NCBI RefSeq assembly: GCF_038396675.1
Contig: NC_088934.1
Span: 44,483,501-44,547,500, forward strand
Length of the DNA stretch: 64,000 nucleotides
Source: Hydra vulgaris
Lineage: Eukaryota; Cnidaria; Hydrozoa; Anthoathecata; Hydridae
Direction of reading: 5' to 3'
The stretch's first letter is position 1. Each line of letters opens with the position of its first letter. The position numbers and the translations under genes are program-made. The notes beneath the pieces were generated by a model. It worked only from the letters and a program-made list of their open reading frames with translations. It did no database searches and was not told the DNA's origin. This document shows positions 1 through 13,075 of this stretch, piece after piece.

Positions 1-720
1 GTTGCTTCTGATATTAGCTTTAAAAAGGCTGCTGAGAGATCTGCAAAAATAAAATTTAAAAATTCCTCAGAAAAAGAAGATTTACATATATCTTATAGAT
101 CAGAATAAATTAAAAGTGAGCTAAATGATAATACCCAAGGAGAAGAACAAAGTATAATACAGCCTAAAGATATTCTAAAGCGTACATGACTCATCAGAGA
201 GGGCCATTAAACTAGTTAAAGAACTTATTGGAAAATCAACCAAAGAGAAAAGACAGGATTTGTTCTTGCTTAACCATGCTTACAAAAGAGGTAAGCAAGG
301 AGCAAAGAAAACAGATTTAGAATTAAACAATAAAGCAATAACTTTTTAATAACTTAATAAAAGTCTCATATTGTATTAATTTTATTCTTCTCACTCATTC
401 TCCTGCAACTTGAAAGAAAGGTATATTAGTAGGGAAGAGCTAATCCATCTTACTTTAGATACTTCACTTTGTCAATTTAATAAAAAGTCTTCTATATCTA
501 TAATTTTCTTCAAAAAAAAAAGTCTTTTAAAAAAAAGTGGGGTGGGGGCATGTGCCCCCCCCCCCCCCCACTGGTGTTGTCGGCTCTGATTCATTAGGTG
601 TACCTTTTGTATCCTAGCAAAGAAAAAAAAGACTCAATTTTATTCTGATTCTGTTACTGCTAACAATATATTACAAAAAAATGTTTTGGATGTATTACTC
701 CAGCTCCATCAGAGAAAAGC
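1..720. other. decayed sequence, no intact gene
   Basis: No open frame longer than about 36 codons. The first 105 bases read openly as a lysine-rich peptide ending at a stop, and a second open stretch near 205-348 ends at TAA. These could be remains of one coding element on the plus strand, but I do not recognise the family. Positions 481-590 hold a truncated copy of a G/C-tract repeat described separately. Confidence 0.3.
481..590 (+). repeat. G/C-tract repeat, 5'-truncated copy
   Basis: Matches the 3' two thirds of the repeat at 37686-37851: a TTCTCTATATCTA-like block, an A-run, AGTC/GGTCC, a G-run, a GCACGTGCC-like core, a C-run, then TGTTGTCGGCTCTGA. Function unknown; probably a short non-autonomous element. 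Confidence 0.55.
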
Positions 721-724
721 TTAA

Positions 725-1400
725 GGTGGTACACCACCAAATATTTTCTGAAAATTGAAAAAAAAGAAGTGATTTTTTGATAATTAGCTCATTTGATAGA
801 AAATTTAATGCAGATTAATAATATAAAAAGTTAGTTCCCAACTTATTTTTTAATTTTTCATTAAATTAACTAACTAAAAAAAATATATATGGGAATGACA
901 ACAATGTTTAATCTTGTGTTTTTCTCCATTTTCAAATGTTGCGAAATTTTGTCTGATTGTAAACATGATATCTTGAGAAGCAGAAGAAGAAGAAGCAGAA
1001 GAAGAAGAAGAAGAAAGAAGCAGAAGAAGTGCAAATCACTTCAAATTTTTAGGAAATGTTTATTATACTATTTTCTAGAAAGTGACATTTTTTTTTTCTT
1101 CTAATTTTTAGGTCTGAAAAAGTTTTTTTTTATTACCTGACATAAAAAAAGTGATATTATTTTTGATGTACTTTGAAAATCCAAATGTCAATACCTTATC
1201 TTACATGGATTTTATGTTTATATATTTCAAGTTATCGCGTTTTGAATTGAGCCATTAAAATAAATGTTTTTCGATAAAACCATGGCTAAGTAAAATGAAA
1301 TATAAAATAGTATTCTAAACTAATATAGTTTTTATTGATATAAAATTTATCTTTTTTTTTTAAAGTTTGAACATTTTAAAATATTTGGTGGTGTACCACC
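725..1400. mobile_element. TTAA-flanked inverted-repeat element (piggyBac-type MITE)
   Basis: The two ends are inverted copies: GGTGGTACACCACC followed by AAATATTT at 725-746, and its reverse complement at 1379-1400 with one mismatch. TTAA stands directly outside both ends (721-724 and 1401-1404), the target-site duplication made by piggyBac-type transposases. The 676-bp interior has no transposase; it carries an AGAAGA-rich purine tract near 979-1027. The inner GGTGGT..ACCACC is itself palindromic. The piggyBac assignment rests on TTAA only. Confidence 0.65.
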
Positions 1401-1504
1401 TTAAATGTTTTATCAGAAGAAAAGAGCTACATGTCTTACAACTCATCGCGCTTTTGTAATTGTGAAGTAATTTGCTTTTATTTCCCAAATAAAATAAAAT
1501 GCCT

Positions 1505-1557
1505 AACCATTTAAAATCAGTATGTATACTATGTATGTATGTATGTATGTATGTATG

Positions 1558-1588
<31 letters not shown>

Positions 1589-1613
1589 CCATTTAAAATC
1601 AGTATGTATACTA
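1505..1613. repeat. (TATG)n microsatellite between direct repeats
   Basis: About 14 copies of a TATG unit, bracketed by two copies of an AACCATTTAAAATCAGTATG block (about 27 bp, starting near 1505 and 1587). Confidence 0.8.
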
Positions 1614-2527
1614 TTCCAGGCAACTGCTGTTTTACTTTTTAAACACTAATATACTTTCAACTCAAAAATTATATCTTTATTGCTATGATGAAACTGTAGG
1701 AAACAGATGGTCTGATGATGTATGTTTTATGCTGCATGATTTTAAATTATCAATTATTTCAAATGTAAAGGATATCAAATTGATTTGCAATTTATGTGCT
1801 AGCCCAAAATATAAAATGAAAAGTTTTAGATTGATTTTATTATCTAGTTCATAAAACTGAAAAACTTAACAGCATTACTGTTTCATTACCAATTCGAACT
1901 CTGTCACATTTTGTATAGGTATGACACCTCTATAGAATACGACAGAAACATGACCGTTGCAAATTAAAAGTTTCTAGCAGAAACACTAAACAATCTCACA
2001 AAAAACCATAACAATTCAATATTATCCATAAACATGATACAAGAAAAATTTTTGAAATTTATGTTTCAAAGCCAAACTTCTTGGTTGTTTGTTCATTTAA
2101 GACATGTTCACTTAGAGAAATTGAAATATCAAAGCATATTTAAAATTTAGTAATATAGAAAACTGGAAATATTTTATTTTATGTGTGTTACATCCCATAT
2201 GTTTAGATCAAAGATTGAAGTGCCTGATAAACTGAAACAAGCATACATAGCTCTGTTGCCTCTTTTTTGTTAAAAATTTCAAGACTTATTGAAGCTAAAC
2301 ATTTTTTAAGAGGACAAAATAAGACATTATTTGATATTATTTTAACTTATTATTTTTGAAAAATTTATTTTATTTTTCTTTAAAATTAAAAAAACACATT
2401 TTTACTAACAGTTTGTTCGGAATTAGTTTTTGTATGGTTCATACAAACTTGATATGAATGATGGAACACAGACATCATGGAATCATCTATGGTAAATAGA
2501 TGAGGTTGAGGAAGAGATAAGACTGAA
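1614..2527. other. AT-rich intergenic or 3'-side sequence
   Basis: No convincing coding or mobile-element signal. It lies downstream of the last NDUFAF5 exon I could place and could be intron of that gene, but I found no exon here. Confidence 0.3.
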
Positions 2528-2563
2528 TGTGATGTGATAATAAAACTTTATTATCACATCACA
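2528..2563. repeat. 17-bp perfect hairpin
   Basis: Two perfect 17-nt arms (TGTGATGTGATAATAAA and its complement) with a 2-nt spacer. As DNA this is a near-perfect palindrome. Confidence 0.85.
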
Positions 2564-2894
2564 CATGTGGTAAGTTGTAGTTGTATATTATGTGTTACCA
2601 TCTACCTTTAAAAAAATAAGTGCTCTAAATGATTTATAAGTTGATGAATTTACAACGGAAAAATCACAGATGTCCAAAATGAATGTGATGTTTTCAAAAA
2701 AACACTGTAAATAAATAACTCTTGTATTTAACACAAAAACTGCATTTATATATTGTGTTAGGAATAAAATATCATAAAAGTATACTTTTAATTAAATATA
2801 TTACTAATAAACGATATCTAATGTCACTAAACACAAAATTTCATTTTTCTCAAAATGAGAAAAATGTGACATCTGTGGTTTTAACCGTGTGGTC

Positions 2895-3006
<112 letters not shown>

Positions 3007-3303
3007 ATTGGACAAAACATTTGCAACCAACATCGAACAATGCTAAAAAGTGTTCCTAATTTTACATGTCTTAAAAACGAAACGAACTATACTACCACAG
3101 CAAACAGTTCAGGAGTCTGGAGTCATAGCATGCCATGACATGAGCAATCAGCTGACAGGTGACAGCACACAGGCAGATTTTCGTTGAAAAGTGCCATTTT
3201 GCAGCGGACAAAACAAGTGCAACTTTTTTGGTTTGTTTCATTTTCTTAAGTCTGGTCCGTGTCAACGTCACGGAAGTTTTTTAATAACTAAAGGAAGTAT
3301 CCA

Positions 3304-3346
3304 GAAGTTTCCAGAAGCATGCAGAAGCTTCCAGAAGTTTCGAGAA
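3304..3346 (+). promoter_or_regulatory. heat-shock-element array in the Tc1 5' region
   Basis: Alternating GAA and TTC units at exact 5-bp spacing: a three-unit run at 3304-3316 and a perfect five-unit run (GAAnnTTCnnGAAnnTTCnnGAA) at 3324-3346. This is the known binding pattern of heat shock factor. It lies about 120 bp upstream of the transposase start. Degenerate ATCCAGAA-type repeats continue to 3424, so chance drift of a minisatellite is an alternative. Confidence 0.5.
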
Positions 3347-3469
3347 GAAACATCTGGAAACATCCAGTAGCATCCAGAAATATCCAGAAACATTCAGAAG
3401 CATCCAGTCGCATCCAGAAGTCTTGGATTGGAACTAAGAAAGAAAATTATTGGCGATTAAGTAAGTGGA

Positions 3470-3773
3470 ATGTCACAAAAAAGTATTTGTGATAAATATC
3501 GCGTGAATAAATGGACCGTATCAATACTATGTTCCAAATATCGTTCTACGGGGAAGTTGGCAGCAGATAACAAAGGTGGAAGACCGCATTCCAACACTTC
3601 TAGAGAGGATTCTATGATCGTCAGATCCGTCAAGAAGGATCCCTGGATATCATCAGTCTAGATACAAAAGCAATTAGAGCTGCCTGTATCGAACCGAACA
3701 ATCAGACGACGTGTCGTTGAAGCCGGATTGTTTTCTCGACACCCTTCAAAGAAACTCAAAGATACTCAAGATA

Positions 3774-3776
<3 letters not shown>
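3470..3776 (+). pseudogene. Tc1-type transposase, N-terminal half, broken
   Basis: The frame begins MSQKSICDKYRVNKWTVS, the first helix-turn-helix of Tc1 transposases. It continues through a GKLAADNKGGRP-like linker to a stop at 3659-3661. The same frame goes on past the stop with LPVSNRTIRRRVVEAGLF, the typical second DNA-binding subdomain, then runs into (TA)n. The frame upstream of 3470 also reads as Tc1 (LRKKIIGD) but has an in-frame stop. It is a fossil: two stops and no catalytic domain. Confidence 0.8.
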
Positions 3777-3856
<80 letters not shown>

Positions 3857-3915
3857 ATATAAAAGGTGTCTATATATATATATATAAAATAATATAATTA
3901 GTATATATATATAAA
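3777..3915. repeat. (TA)n arrays with a short unique segment
   Basis: TA array 3777-3852, then AAAGGTGTC and further TA runs. The segment AAAGGTGTCTATATATA recurs inverted at about 5930-5950 (TATATATAGACACCTTT), so the Tc1 copy and Penelope-end fragment between may have been inserted between two ends of one older element. Confidence 0.7.

Positions 3916-5911
<1,996 letters not shown>

Positions 5912-5940
<29 letters not shown>
5912..5940. repeat. (TA)n microsatellite
   Basis: Short TA array at the right edge of the Tc1 element. Confidence 0.9.
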
Positions 5941-5945
<5 letters not shown>

Positions 5946-6129
5946 CTTTTGTATAATCTTTTGTAAAATTTCATGGTAATTATTTTATAAACTGTAACTA
6001 TGGTAACTATTGTAAAAACTATTAAATTTTTAATGTAGCCAAAAAAATTGTTTATATACAGAAACTGTAACTAACTTTTTATACCTGATAATGTTAATTG
6101 ACATTGATTTTAAAAAATTGTTATTTATT

Positions 6130-6302
<173 letters not shown>

Positions 6303-6790
6303 GAATACACTACCGTCCATAGTTATTCGAATGGTTGTACTTTTCGAGATAAGTTATCAAAGTTTTACTTACAACTGGGAAAGAAACTGAAAACCGAATC
6401 ATAAGTTATCTTCCTATTTATTAGGTTTACAAAAATCATTTCATTTGTTTGTTTGATGATGATTTTTTTATGATGCTCTACCTTCAACAAAAACTGTTTT
6501 TCTTGTTTTTCTCTGTCTGATTTGTTAAACTTTTTTATCAGAGCCATTCCTTATGCTGCAGTATCATTGAGCATCATAAAAGCATTCATGATGCTTTTTA
6601 GAGAGTCACTGAAGTATTCAATCATATCATGGAACCCAAATAATTCAAAGAATGCATTTTTTTTTTTGGTAATGACTAATTTTTAATAAGTTTAGACTTT
6701 TACCGTCTAATCACTTCAACTTCTTTTTTTTTAAAGATTTGGTTTTACAAATTTTGAATTGTAATTTCTTAATCTTCTTTAGTAACACAT
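6303..6790. other. AT-rich sequence without a recognised gene
   Basis: A minus-strand frame of 60 codons (6547-6365) is lysine-rich and matches nothing I know; its end resembles a splice donor (GTAAGT) but there is no partner exon. It lies in or beyond the 3' part of NDUFAF5. Confidence 0.3.
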
Positions 6791-6792
6791 AT

Positions 6793-6970
6793 GCAGTAAT
6801 GGTGTAGTGGTAAACGCTTGCCTCATAAGCAAGAAGTTGTTACTCCAGGCAGTGGCCTTGTTTGTCAAGGTTTTTGTTTCAGAGTTATTGAGTTGAGAGA
6901 GGTGTACCACAACTAGAAGTAGCCTCTGCAACTGTAGTGGGCTTCGTTGCCTTGGAGAGGTGGATTAAAA
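6793..6970 (+). mobile_element. tRNA-derived SINE (family G)
   Basis: The head looks like a tRNA: box-A-like TGGTGTAGTGGTAAACG and an anticodon-arm-like GCTTGCCTCATAAGCAAG, but the B box is weak (GTTACTCCAG). The tail TGTAGTGGGCTTCGTTGCCT / TGGAGAGGTGGAT recurs at 12246-12295, which shows a repeated family. Retroposed by a LINE partner; no coding capacity. Confidence 0.6.
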
Positions 6971-7399
6971 CATATATATGTAAAAATAAAAAATACATTT
7001 GTTCAAAGAAACTAATCCATTTATCCAGTCCATCAATCTACAATTTCTTTGTGCCAAAGGTATCTGTAGAAGAGCCAGTCATTTTTTATAGTACTGCTTT
7101 TAATGACTTGAATTTGAAGTAAATCTAGCGTGCATTTATTTGTGGTGAAACAAAAGGTCTGCTTTTTCTACATCATTAATAATTTGTATTTTTTTACAAC
7201 TTAGAAGTTCTGTTTATTTCATGTGTTTTGTGCAGGGTTTGTGTCGTTTTCAAGTCAATTTCATCATTTTTAGACATAGTCATTACCTGACTCAAAAGTG
7301 AAAAAGACAATTAAATGTGTAATAAGCTTGTTAAATCTGGTCTCTAACTAAAAATTAAAACTGGATGGCTAAACATTACACCAGTTAGCTTTTTTTTTT
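6971..7399. other. AT-rich sequence, nothing recognised
   Basis: No gene, RNA or clear repeat structure seen. Confidence 0.3.
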
Positions 7400-8165
7400 G
7401 TGTGGATAATTCTGATTCACTCCCAACAAGGCTGCAAGCAATCACTTTTAAGTTGGGAGTTACTGGAAAAAAAGAATAGAGTTATATGGCAAGGAAACGG
7501 TTGACAGAAGACTTAAAGAGTTTAAGGTTGTATGAGTTAGGAAAACATAAAGATGGGAGAGAGTTCCAAAGAGCTTAAGTGCGGGAAAAAAACTAGATAA
7601 ATTAAAGATTTTAGAGCATGCAGGGACAGATATAGTAAAATAATGAAGCTTGTCTTTGAATGACAAGTAAAGTGAGTATGAGTTTTAGTTGATGGAACTA
7701 GAGATAATAGAAATAGAGATGATAACTCCTTCGAGCAGCAACCATGACAGTATTTTTAGAAAAGAGAAAGAAATGCAACTTTACAATGATAAGAACGAGG
7801 CTCAAGCTTAGCAGACAGAGCGGGTCTAACTACATTTTCAATGCCATTTTTGACCTTCTCTAGAAGAGAAAGAACATCATTAGAAGAACCAGCCTAAATA
7901 TGACAACAGTATTCCATACAGGGACAAATAAGAGATTTGTAGAGGTAGAGAATGGAATCAGACGAGAGAAAATGGCAAGCAAAATAAAGAGAAGCAACCT
8001 TAGCAGATGCTAATTTAACAATCAATTGTAAATATGGTTTCCATGAAAGATCAGTAGTAAACGATAATCCAAGACCTAAACAAGAGGACTCAGTGAGAGC
8101 ATAGTTATCAGAGTGGTTCATAACAAATTTTATTTTTGAAAGTTGCAACTTTAGGGATTTCATGT
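7400..8165 (-). pseudogene. LINE (CR1/Jockey-like) reverse transcriptase C-terminal fragment
   Basis: Read on the minus strand from 8163: LGLGLSFTTDLSWKPYLQLI, then SAKVASLYFACHFLSSDSIL, YKSLICPCMEYCCHI, a TAG in place of Trp, then AGSSNDVLSLLEKV, PALSAKLEPRSYHCKVAFLS and YCHGCCSKELSSL. This is the thumb and C-terminal region of CR1/Jockey-type polymerases. The RT palm is absent, so it is a 5'-truncated insertion, followed by several frame breaks. It lies in the 3' flank of NDUFAF5 or an intron of it. Confidence 0.75.
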
Positions 8166-8855
8166 GAAGCAGTAATACACAAAAGCATTAAATTAAAAAA
8201 AATTTGAAATATATTTAAACCCTGCTCCTTAATAGCAAAGGATCAGACAAGTCCCAAAAAATTTCAAAAAAAAAGGTTCTCAAAAAGTATGTAATGTAGG
8301 GTCTCATAAGTAGCAAAATTGTATAAAAATTTCAAAAATAATAACTATATTTTGTAAAAACATCTCAACAAAAACAACAAAATTGTTTTAAAAACTTTAA
8401 ATAAATTTTTTTTTTTTTAATGTTAAAAAACCTTTTAATGCTTTTAATTTAATATCTAATATAATAACTTGTAAATCAAGATAATCCAAGATTTGAAAAT
8501 CTGAAAAAATGAAATTTACAAGAAAATTTAATTGGGTAGTTGAGTTAAAAAACTTGATGTCAAAGTTACTGTAAACAACCCAAGCTTATTTTACTTAACT
8601 GTCCATCCATGTCCATCACTTTTAGTCTTTAAGGTTGTCAAATAGAACACCAGTTGATAGAAAAATAGAACATCTCATTGATCGTGAAATAGAACACTTC
8701 ATTATGTATTATCAGATGTTAAAAAAAGTTTTATTAAAAATGTACTTGAAGATCCCAAAATTTACTGGAACACCCCAAAACACCCCTTTACACATTTAAT
8801 AACCATTTTAAATTGAACAAAAATTTTAAAGCAAATTAAAAAAAAAATATCTCAC
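8166..8855. other. AT-rich sequence, probably NDUFAF5 intron
   Basis: Directly follows (on the minus strand) the donor of NDUFAF5 exon 6, so it should be intron. No further exon was recognised. It contains a loose ATAGAACA-type repeat near 8640-8700. Confidence 0.4.
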
Positions 8856-9006
8856 CCCTTCTCTTTCAATTTCTGCCAGCTGTAAAGCACACCTAAGCTC
8901 AAATAAAGTATCTGTTCCAAACATTGCAGCTAGAAATACACCATCTTCTTTTAAACAGTGATACAATTGTGAAAAAATAGCTGGTAGATCATTAATCCAA
9001 TGCAAG
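8856..9006 (-). CDS. NDUFAF5: NDUFAF5 exon 6 (last exon found)
   Basis: Encodes (S)[38 protein letters not shown] and [12 protein letters not shown], closely matching the methyltransferase-fold core of NDUFAF5, including the SLHWxNDLP block and the GDTLxELRCxLQLAExEREG block. The acceptor ATTATAG lies just 5' (9007-9013), the donor GTGAGA is at 8855-8850, and phase is 2 in, 0 out. It is separated from exon 5 by about 8.8 kb full of transposons. The following exons, expected to start with G-F-S-P-H, were not found in the window. Confidence 0.9.
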
Positions 9007-9030
9007 CTATAATAAACGTGTGTGGGTATG

Positions 9031-9035
<5 letters not shown>

Positions 9036-9117
<82 letters not shown>

Positions 9118-9127
9118 TATATATATT
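9036..9127. repeat. (TA)n microsatellite
   Basis: TA array at the left edge of the family A Penelope-like element. Confidence 0.95.
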
Positions 9128-9157
9128 AGTAGAAAATCACTTAACAAAAAATTTTTC

Positions 9158-9199
9158 CATTTAACACTGTGTTTCATCAACAAAGATTCATCAGAAATG
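9158..9199 (-). ncRNA. hammerhead ribozyme (family A), left inverted arm
   Basis: Reverse complement reads CATTT, CTGATGA, AATC..GAT stem II, GAA, ACAC-A-GTGT helix III, T, AAATG. CATTT pairs fully with AAATG to close stem I. Identical in sequence to the copy at 11981-12022. Cleavage is predicted after the T before AAATG. Helix III has a one-base loop, so activity as a dimer is more likely than as a monomer. Confidence 0.8.
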
Positions 9200-9615
9200 A
9201 ATGATCAAATTAATAAAACTTCAATTTATACCAAAAATTAAATTACGGAAGTTGCAAATGTCTTAACTACTGTAAATTTTCACACATTTGTGGAATTTGC
9301 TGACACTATTATAAAAAGAATTCTTTAGAAATGATTACTTATGCTATATTTTTAAATGTTTTTTTAAAAAGGGTAGTTAATGTAAATATTATTTGAACTC
9401 ATTTATTTTTAAAGTTTTTTAGGAGAAACTTATTTTTGTGCCTACATTTAGAAATTAATTCCAATCTTTTGTTTAATAAGCATTCTTGATTTGCATGTGT
9501 AATGTGATTTTCTACTAATATATAATTGCTCTGTTCTTTTAAGAACATTGAGCATTCTATTGTGTAGAATACTTTTTAAAGTTGTTTAAATATATATTAG
9601 GCTCCTTATTAACAT

Positions 9616-11677
9616 TTGTTGAGCACTCTTAATTGTATTTTAACATTTCGTGTAAATATGGAAACTAATAATTTCACTTACTCGTTGAAAAATATACCTA
9701 TACTAGATGTAAAAAGTTATACAATTTCTTTGATTGAAAAAGTTGAGCATTTTATTAAAAGAATTCATTGGAAAGCCCATTTTTTCTTAAAACCAAATAC
9801 AAAAACAGATGATACATTTAATAATAATGACAATTATAGATTTAAAACAAAAAATACCCCACCTTTTATACCTGATTTGGAAAATTTTGAATATGACCTA
9901 TTACATTTAATTAAAACAATAAAGTGTCGCCCTATAAAAAACGAATTTCAAACAGAATTAAAGTTAGATGTTAAAAAAATTAAATCAAACCCTAATATTT
10001 TGGTTTTTGCTGATAAAACAAATATTTACCAACTCACAACAGAAAACTATGAAAAAATTTTACACGACAATATTACTAGTTCTTATGAAAAAGCCCCTAA
10101 AATTTTGGAAAAGGCAATTAATTTAGAAGCGCAAAGTATTGCTAAAAAAATAAACCTTGATAATAGAATCGAATCAACTGCCCCTGCCCAAGCCTTCGTA
10201 ACACTAAAAGACCATAAACCAAATTTTCAAAACAAACTTCCTTGTAGACTATTGGTTCCCTCAAAAAGTGAGATTGGACATGTAAGCAAAATTAAATTGG
10301 ACAAAATTAATAATATTCTTAGAAATAAATTAAATTTGCAACAGTGGAAAAATACCACTGATGTTATAAATTGGTTCTCCATAATCGAAAATTAAAATGA
10401 CTGTACATTTATTCAATTTGACATTAATGATTTTTACCCCTCAATAACCGCAGATATTTTAGATAAGAATTTGCAAAAAAGCCACACAGTTATTCCTGAT
10501 GACACAATCCGTATAATAAAACATTGTAGAAAAACCTTACTTTATTTTTATAAGGAAACTTGGAAAAAGAAAAACATACATGACTGCTTTGATGTAACAA
10601 TGGGCAGTTATGACGGACCAGAAATTTGTGAATTTGTTGGACTATATTTTTTAGATTTGTTAAGTAGACAATCAATATAAAAGATCTAGGCCTTTATCGC
10701 AACGATGGTTTAATAGTAATGCGTAGAAAATCTGGCCCACAGCTCAACAAAATTAGAAAAGATATTATAAAAATTTTAAAAAATATTGGCTTTCAAATCG
10801 AAATAAACATAAATTTAAAAATTGTGAATTTTCTTGATGTCACATTTAACCTCTCTGAAAATTCATATAAGCCTTTCAAAAAACCAAACGATGAACTATT
10901 ATATATTAACATTAACTCTAACCATCCACCCCAAATTCTAAAACAAATCCCGATTTCAATTAATAACAGACTAAACCAAAACTCCTCAAATGAAAATTAT
11001 TTAATTCCTCTAAACGAATATTTGAAGATGCCCTAAAAAGAAGTGGTTTTGAAAATTTTGAACTAAAATTTGACCCTGAAAAAAAGAATACAAAAAAACG
11101 AAATAGAAATGTAATTTGGTTCAACCCCCCATATAGCAAAAATGTTTCTACTAACATAGGAAAAGTGTTTTTAAAATTGGTCGATAAGCATTTCCCGCGA
11201 TCTAATAAATTACATAAAATTTTTAATCGAAATACAATTAAAGTTAGCTACAGTTGCACAAAAAATATGGAAAAAATTATAAAAGGTCACAATAAGGCTT
11301 TGTTAAACAAAAAAGAAATCCTAAATGAAAAAACTACAGAAAATTGTAATTGTAAACAAAAAATCAATTGTACAATGAGTGGAAGTTGTTTATCAAAAAA
11401 TGTGGTATACAAATGTGTTGTTTCCTCTAAGAATGTACCTGATAAACAATATATTGGCATAACAGAGGGTGAATGGAAAAAACGTTTTGCCAATCATAAG
11501 CAATCTTTCAAGAAAAAAAAGTATTCAAAAGACACCATGCTGTCAAAATATATATCGGAATTAAAAGAAAAAAATATTGATGATTTTATTCTGAATTGGT
11601 CTATCCTTAAAACAGCGCCTGCATATAACAATATTTCCAAAAATGCATACTATGCCTACAAGAAAAATTTGAAATAA
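9616..11677 (+). pseudogene. Penelope-like reverse transcriptase with GIY-YIG endonuclease, broken
   Basis: Segments in order: N-terminal region 9616-10392 (contains AFVTLKDHKPNFQNKLPCRL, an RT motif), a TAA at 10393, then FIQFDINDFYPSIT (palm motif), MGSYDGPEICEFVGLYF, and GLYRNDGLIV, which stands where other RTs have YxDD. After a frameshift come FLDVTFNLSENSYKPF and NSNHPPQILKQIP. After another frameshift 11165-11677 holds a Cys-rich knuckle (CNCKQKINC...CLSKNVVYKC) and the GIY-YIG nuclease (QYIGITEGEWKKRFANHKQS). RT plus GIY-YIG is diagnostic of Penelope-like elements. At least one stop and two frame changes make it nonfunctional. Confidence 0.9.
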
Positions 11678-11980
11678 TTACACATGCAAATCAAGAATGC
11701 TTATTAAACAAAAGATCGGAATTAATTTCTAAATGTAGGCACAAAAATAAGTTTCTCCTAAAAAACTTTAAAAATAAATGAGTTCAAATAATATTTACAT
11801 TAACTACCCTTTTTAAAAAAACATTTAAAAAATAGCATGAGTAATAATTTCTAAAGAATTCTTTTTATAATAGTGTCAGCAAATTCCACAAATGTGTGAA
11901 AATTTACAGTAGTTAAGACATTTGCAACTTCCTGTAATTTAATTTTTGGTATAAATTGAAATTTTATTAATTTGATCATT

Positions 11981-12022
11981 CATTTCTGATGAATCTTTGT
12001 TGATGAAACACAGTGTTAAATG
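11981..12022 (+). ncRNA. hammerhead ribozyme (family A), right arm
   Basis: CATTT (stem I) 11981-11985, core CTGATGA 11986-11992, stem II ATC/GAT with TTTGTT loop, GAA, A15.1, helix III ACAC-A-GTGT, cleavage predicted after T12017, then AAATG closing stem I (12018-12022). Every conserved core base of a type I hammerhead is present. Placement in the 3' terminal repeat agrees with the known role in processing Penelope-like RNA. Confidence 0.85.
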
Positions 12023-12104
12023 GAAAAAATTTTTGTTAAGTGATTTTCTACTAATATATAATTGCTCTGTTCTTTTAAGAACATTGAGCACTCTATTGTG
12101 TAGA

Positions 12105-12295
<191 letters not shown>

Positions 12296-12870
12296 AAAAA
12301 TTCTTTGATCCAGCATTTTCTTTGGGCTTTCACTCTAGCTGTCCATTTATTCATTAACAACTTTATTAATTCAATGGAAAATTCGATAAACAAAGATCTA
12401 TAAAGTTTTTACTGCTTATAAAAAATATTTTATATTTTCTTACTGTATGAATGCAGGAAGTTTAAATATTATTGCAACAATATTCCACTATAAAAGTGTT
12501 TATATAATTACTATTTTTTATTAGAGCATTTAATTGTGTTTTTTTTTTTTTAATTTTGCTCAAATTAAGACAAATATAATTATACCATGTAATAAATTAT
12601 AATTAATATAATGTATAATTTATTATATGGTATAAAAATTATTATGGAATAATTTAGTGCGTAATAATTTCATATTAAAAAAAAAAGCAGTTATAACCAT
12701 CAGATAGAATGTTTTACTTTTTCAAATGCTATTATGATAAGTATAAACTGATAATTTATTATCAATTTATATTTTCCTAATAGCATTTTTATAAGATACT
12801 GATTTTCTATTTAAGAAACCAATCAGTTAGTCTGATCTATTCCAATTGTTGTATTTTTTAATTACTTTTC
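12296..12870. other. NDUFAF5 intron sequence with small inverted repeats
   Basis: AT-rich. Includes a near-palindrome at about 12724-12790 (ATGCTATTATGATAAGTATA against its inverse ending CTAATAGCAT). No coding signal. Confidence 0.4.
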
Positions 12871-12997
12871 AAAAAAAACCAATAATTGCATAATAATCTG
12901 CAATCCTTTTTTAAAAACAGTTATTGCAAAAAATATTTAAAATGGTAACCATTTTAAAAAAAGGATTGCAGTTTAATATGCAATTATTGGTTTTTTT
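12871..12997. mobile_element. MITE with about 45-bp inverted ends
   Basis: Left end AAAACCAATAATTGCATAAT..., right end its inverse (...ATGCAATTATTGGTTTT), with only about 35 bp between the arms. It lies immediately beside the left end of the P element. Confidence 0.7.
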
Positions 12998-13075
12998 CGA
13001 AAATAACATGCCTTGCTAACGCGCGGCTTGCGTATAAAACTAGAGGCAAGATTAAAAAGGTGGCCGGTTCTAGAC

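Noticed and set aside
889-1104. 71-codon Arg-rich frame inside the TTAA-flanked element
   Set aside because: The charged stretch is an AGAAGA purine repeat; no similarity and no start context.
1713-1760. CTGATGA at 1714 as another hammerhead
   Set aside because: No stem II or GAA at the right distance. Cores at 3650, 13770, 19330 and 58742 were rejected for the same reason.
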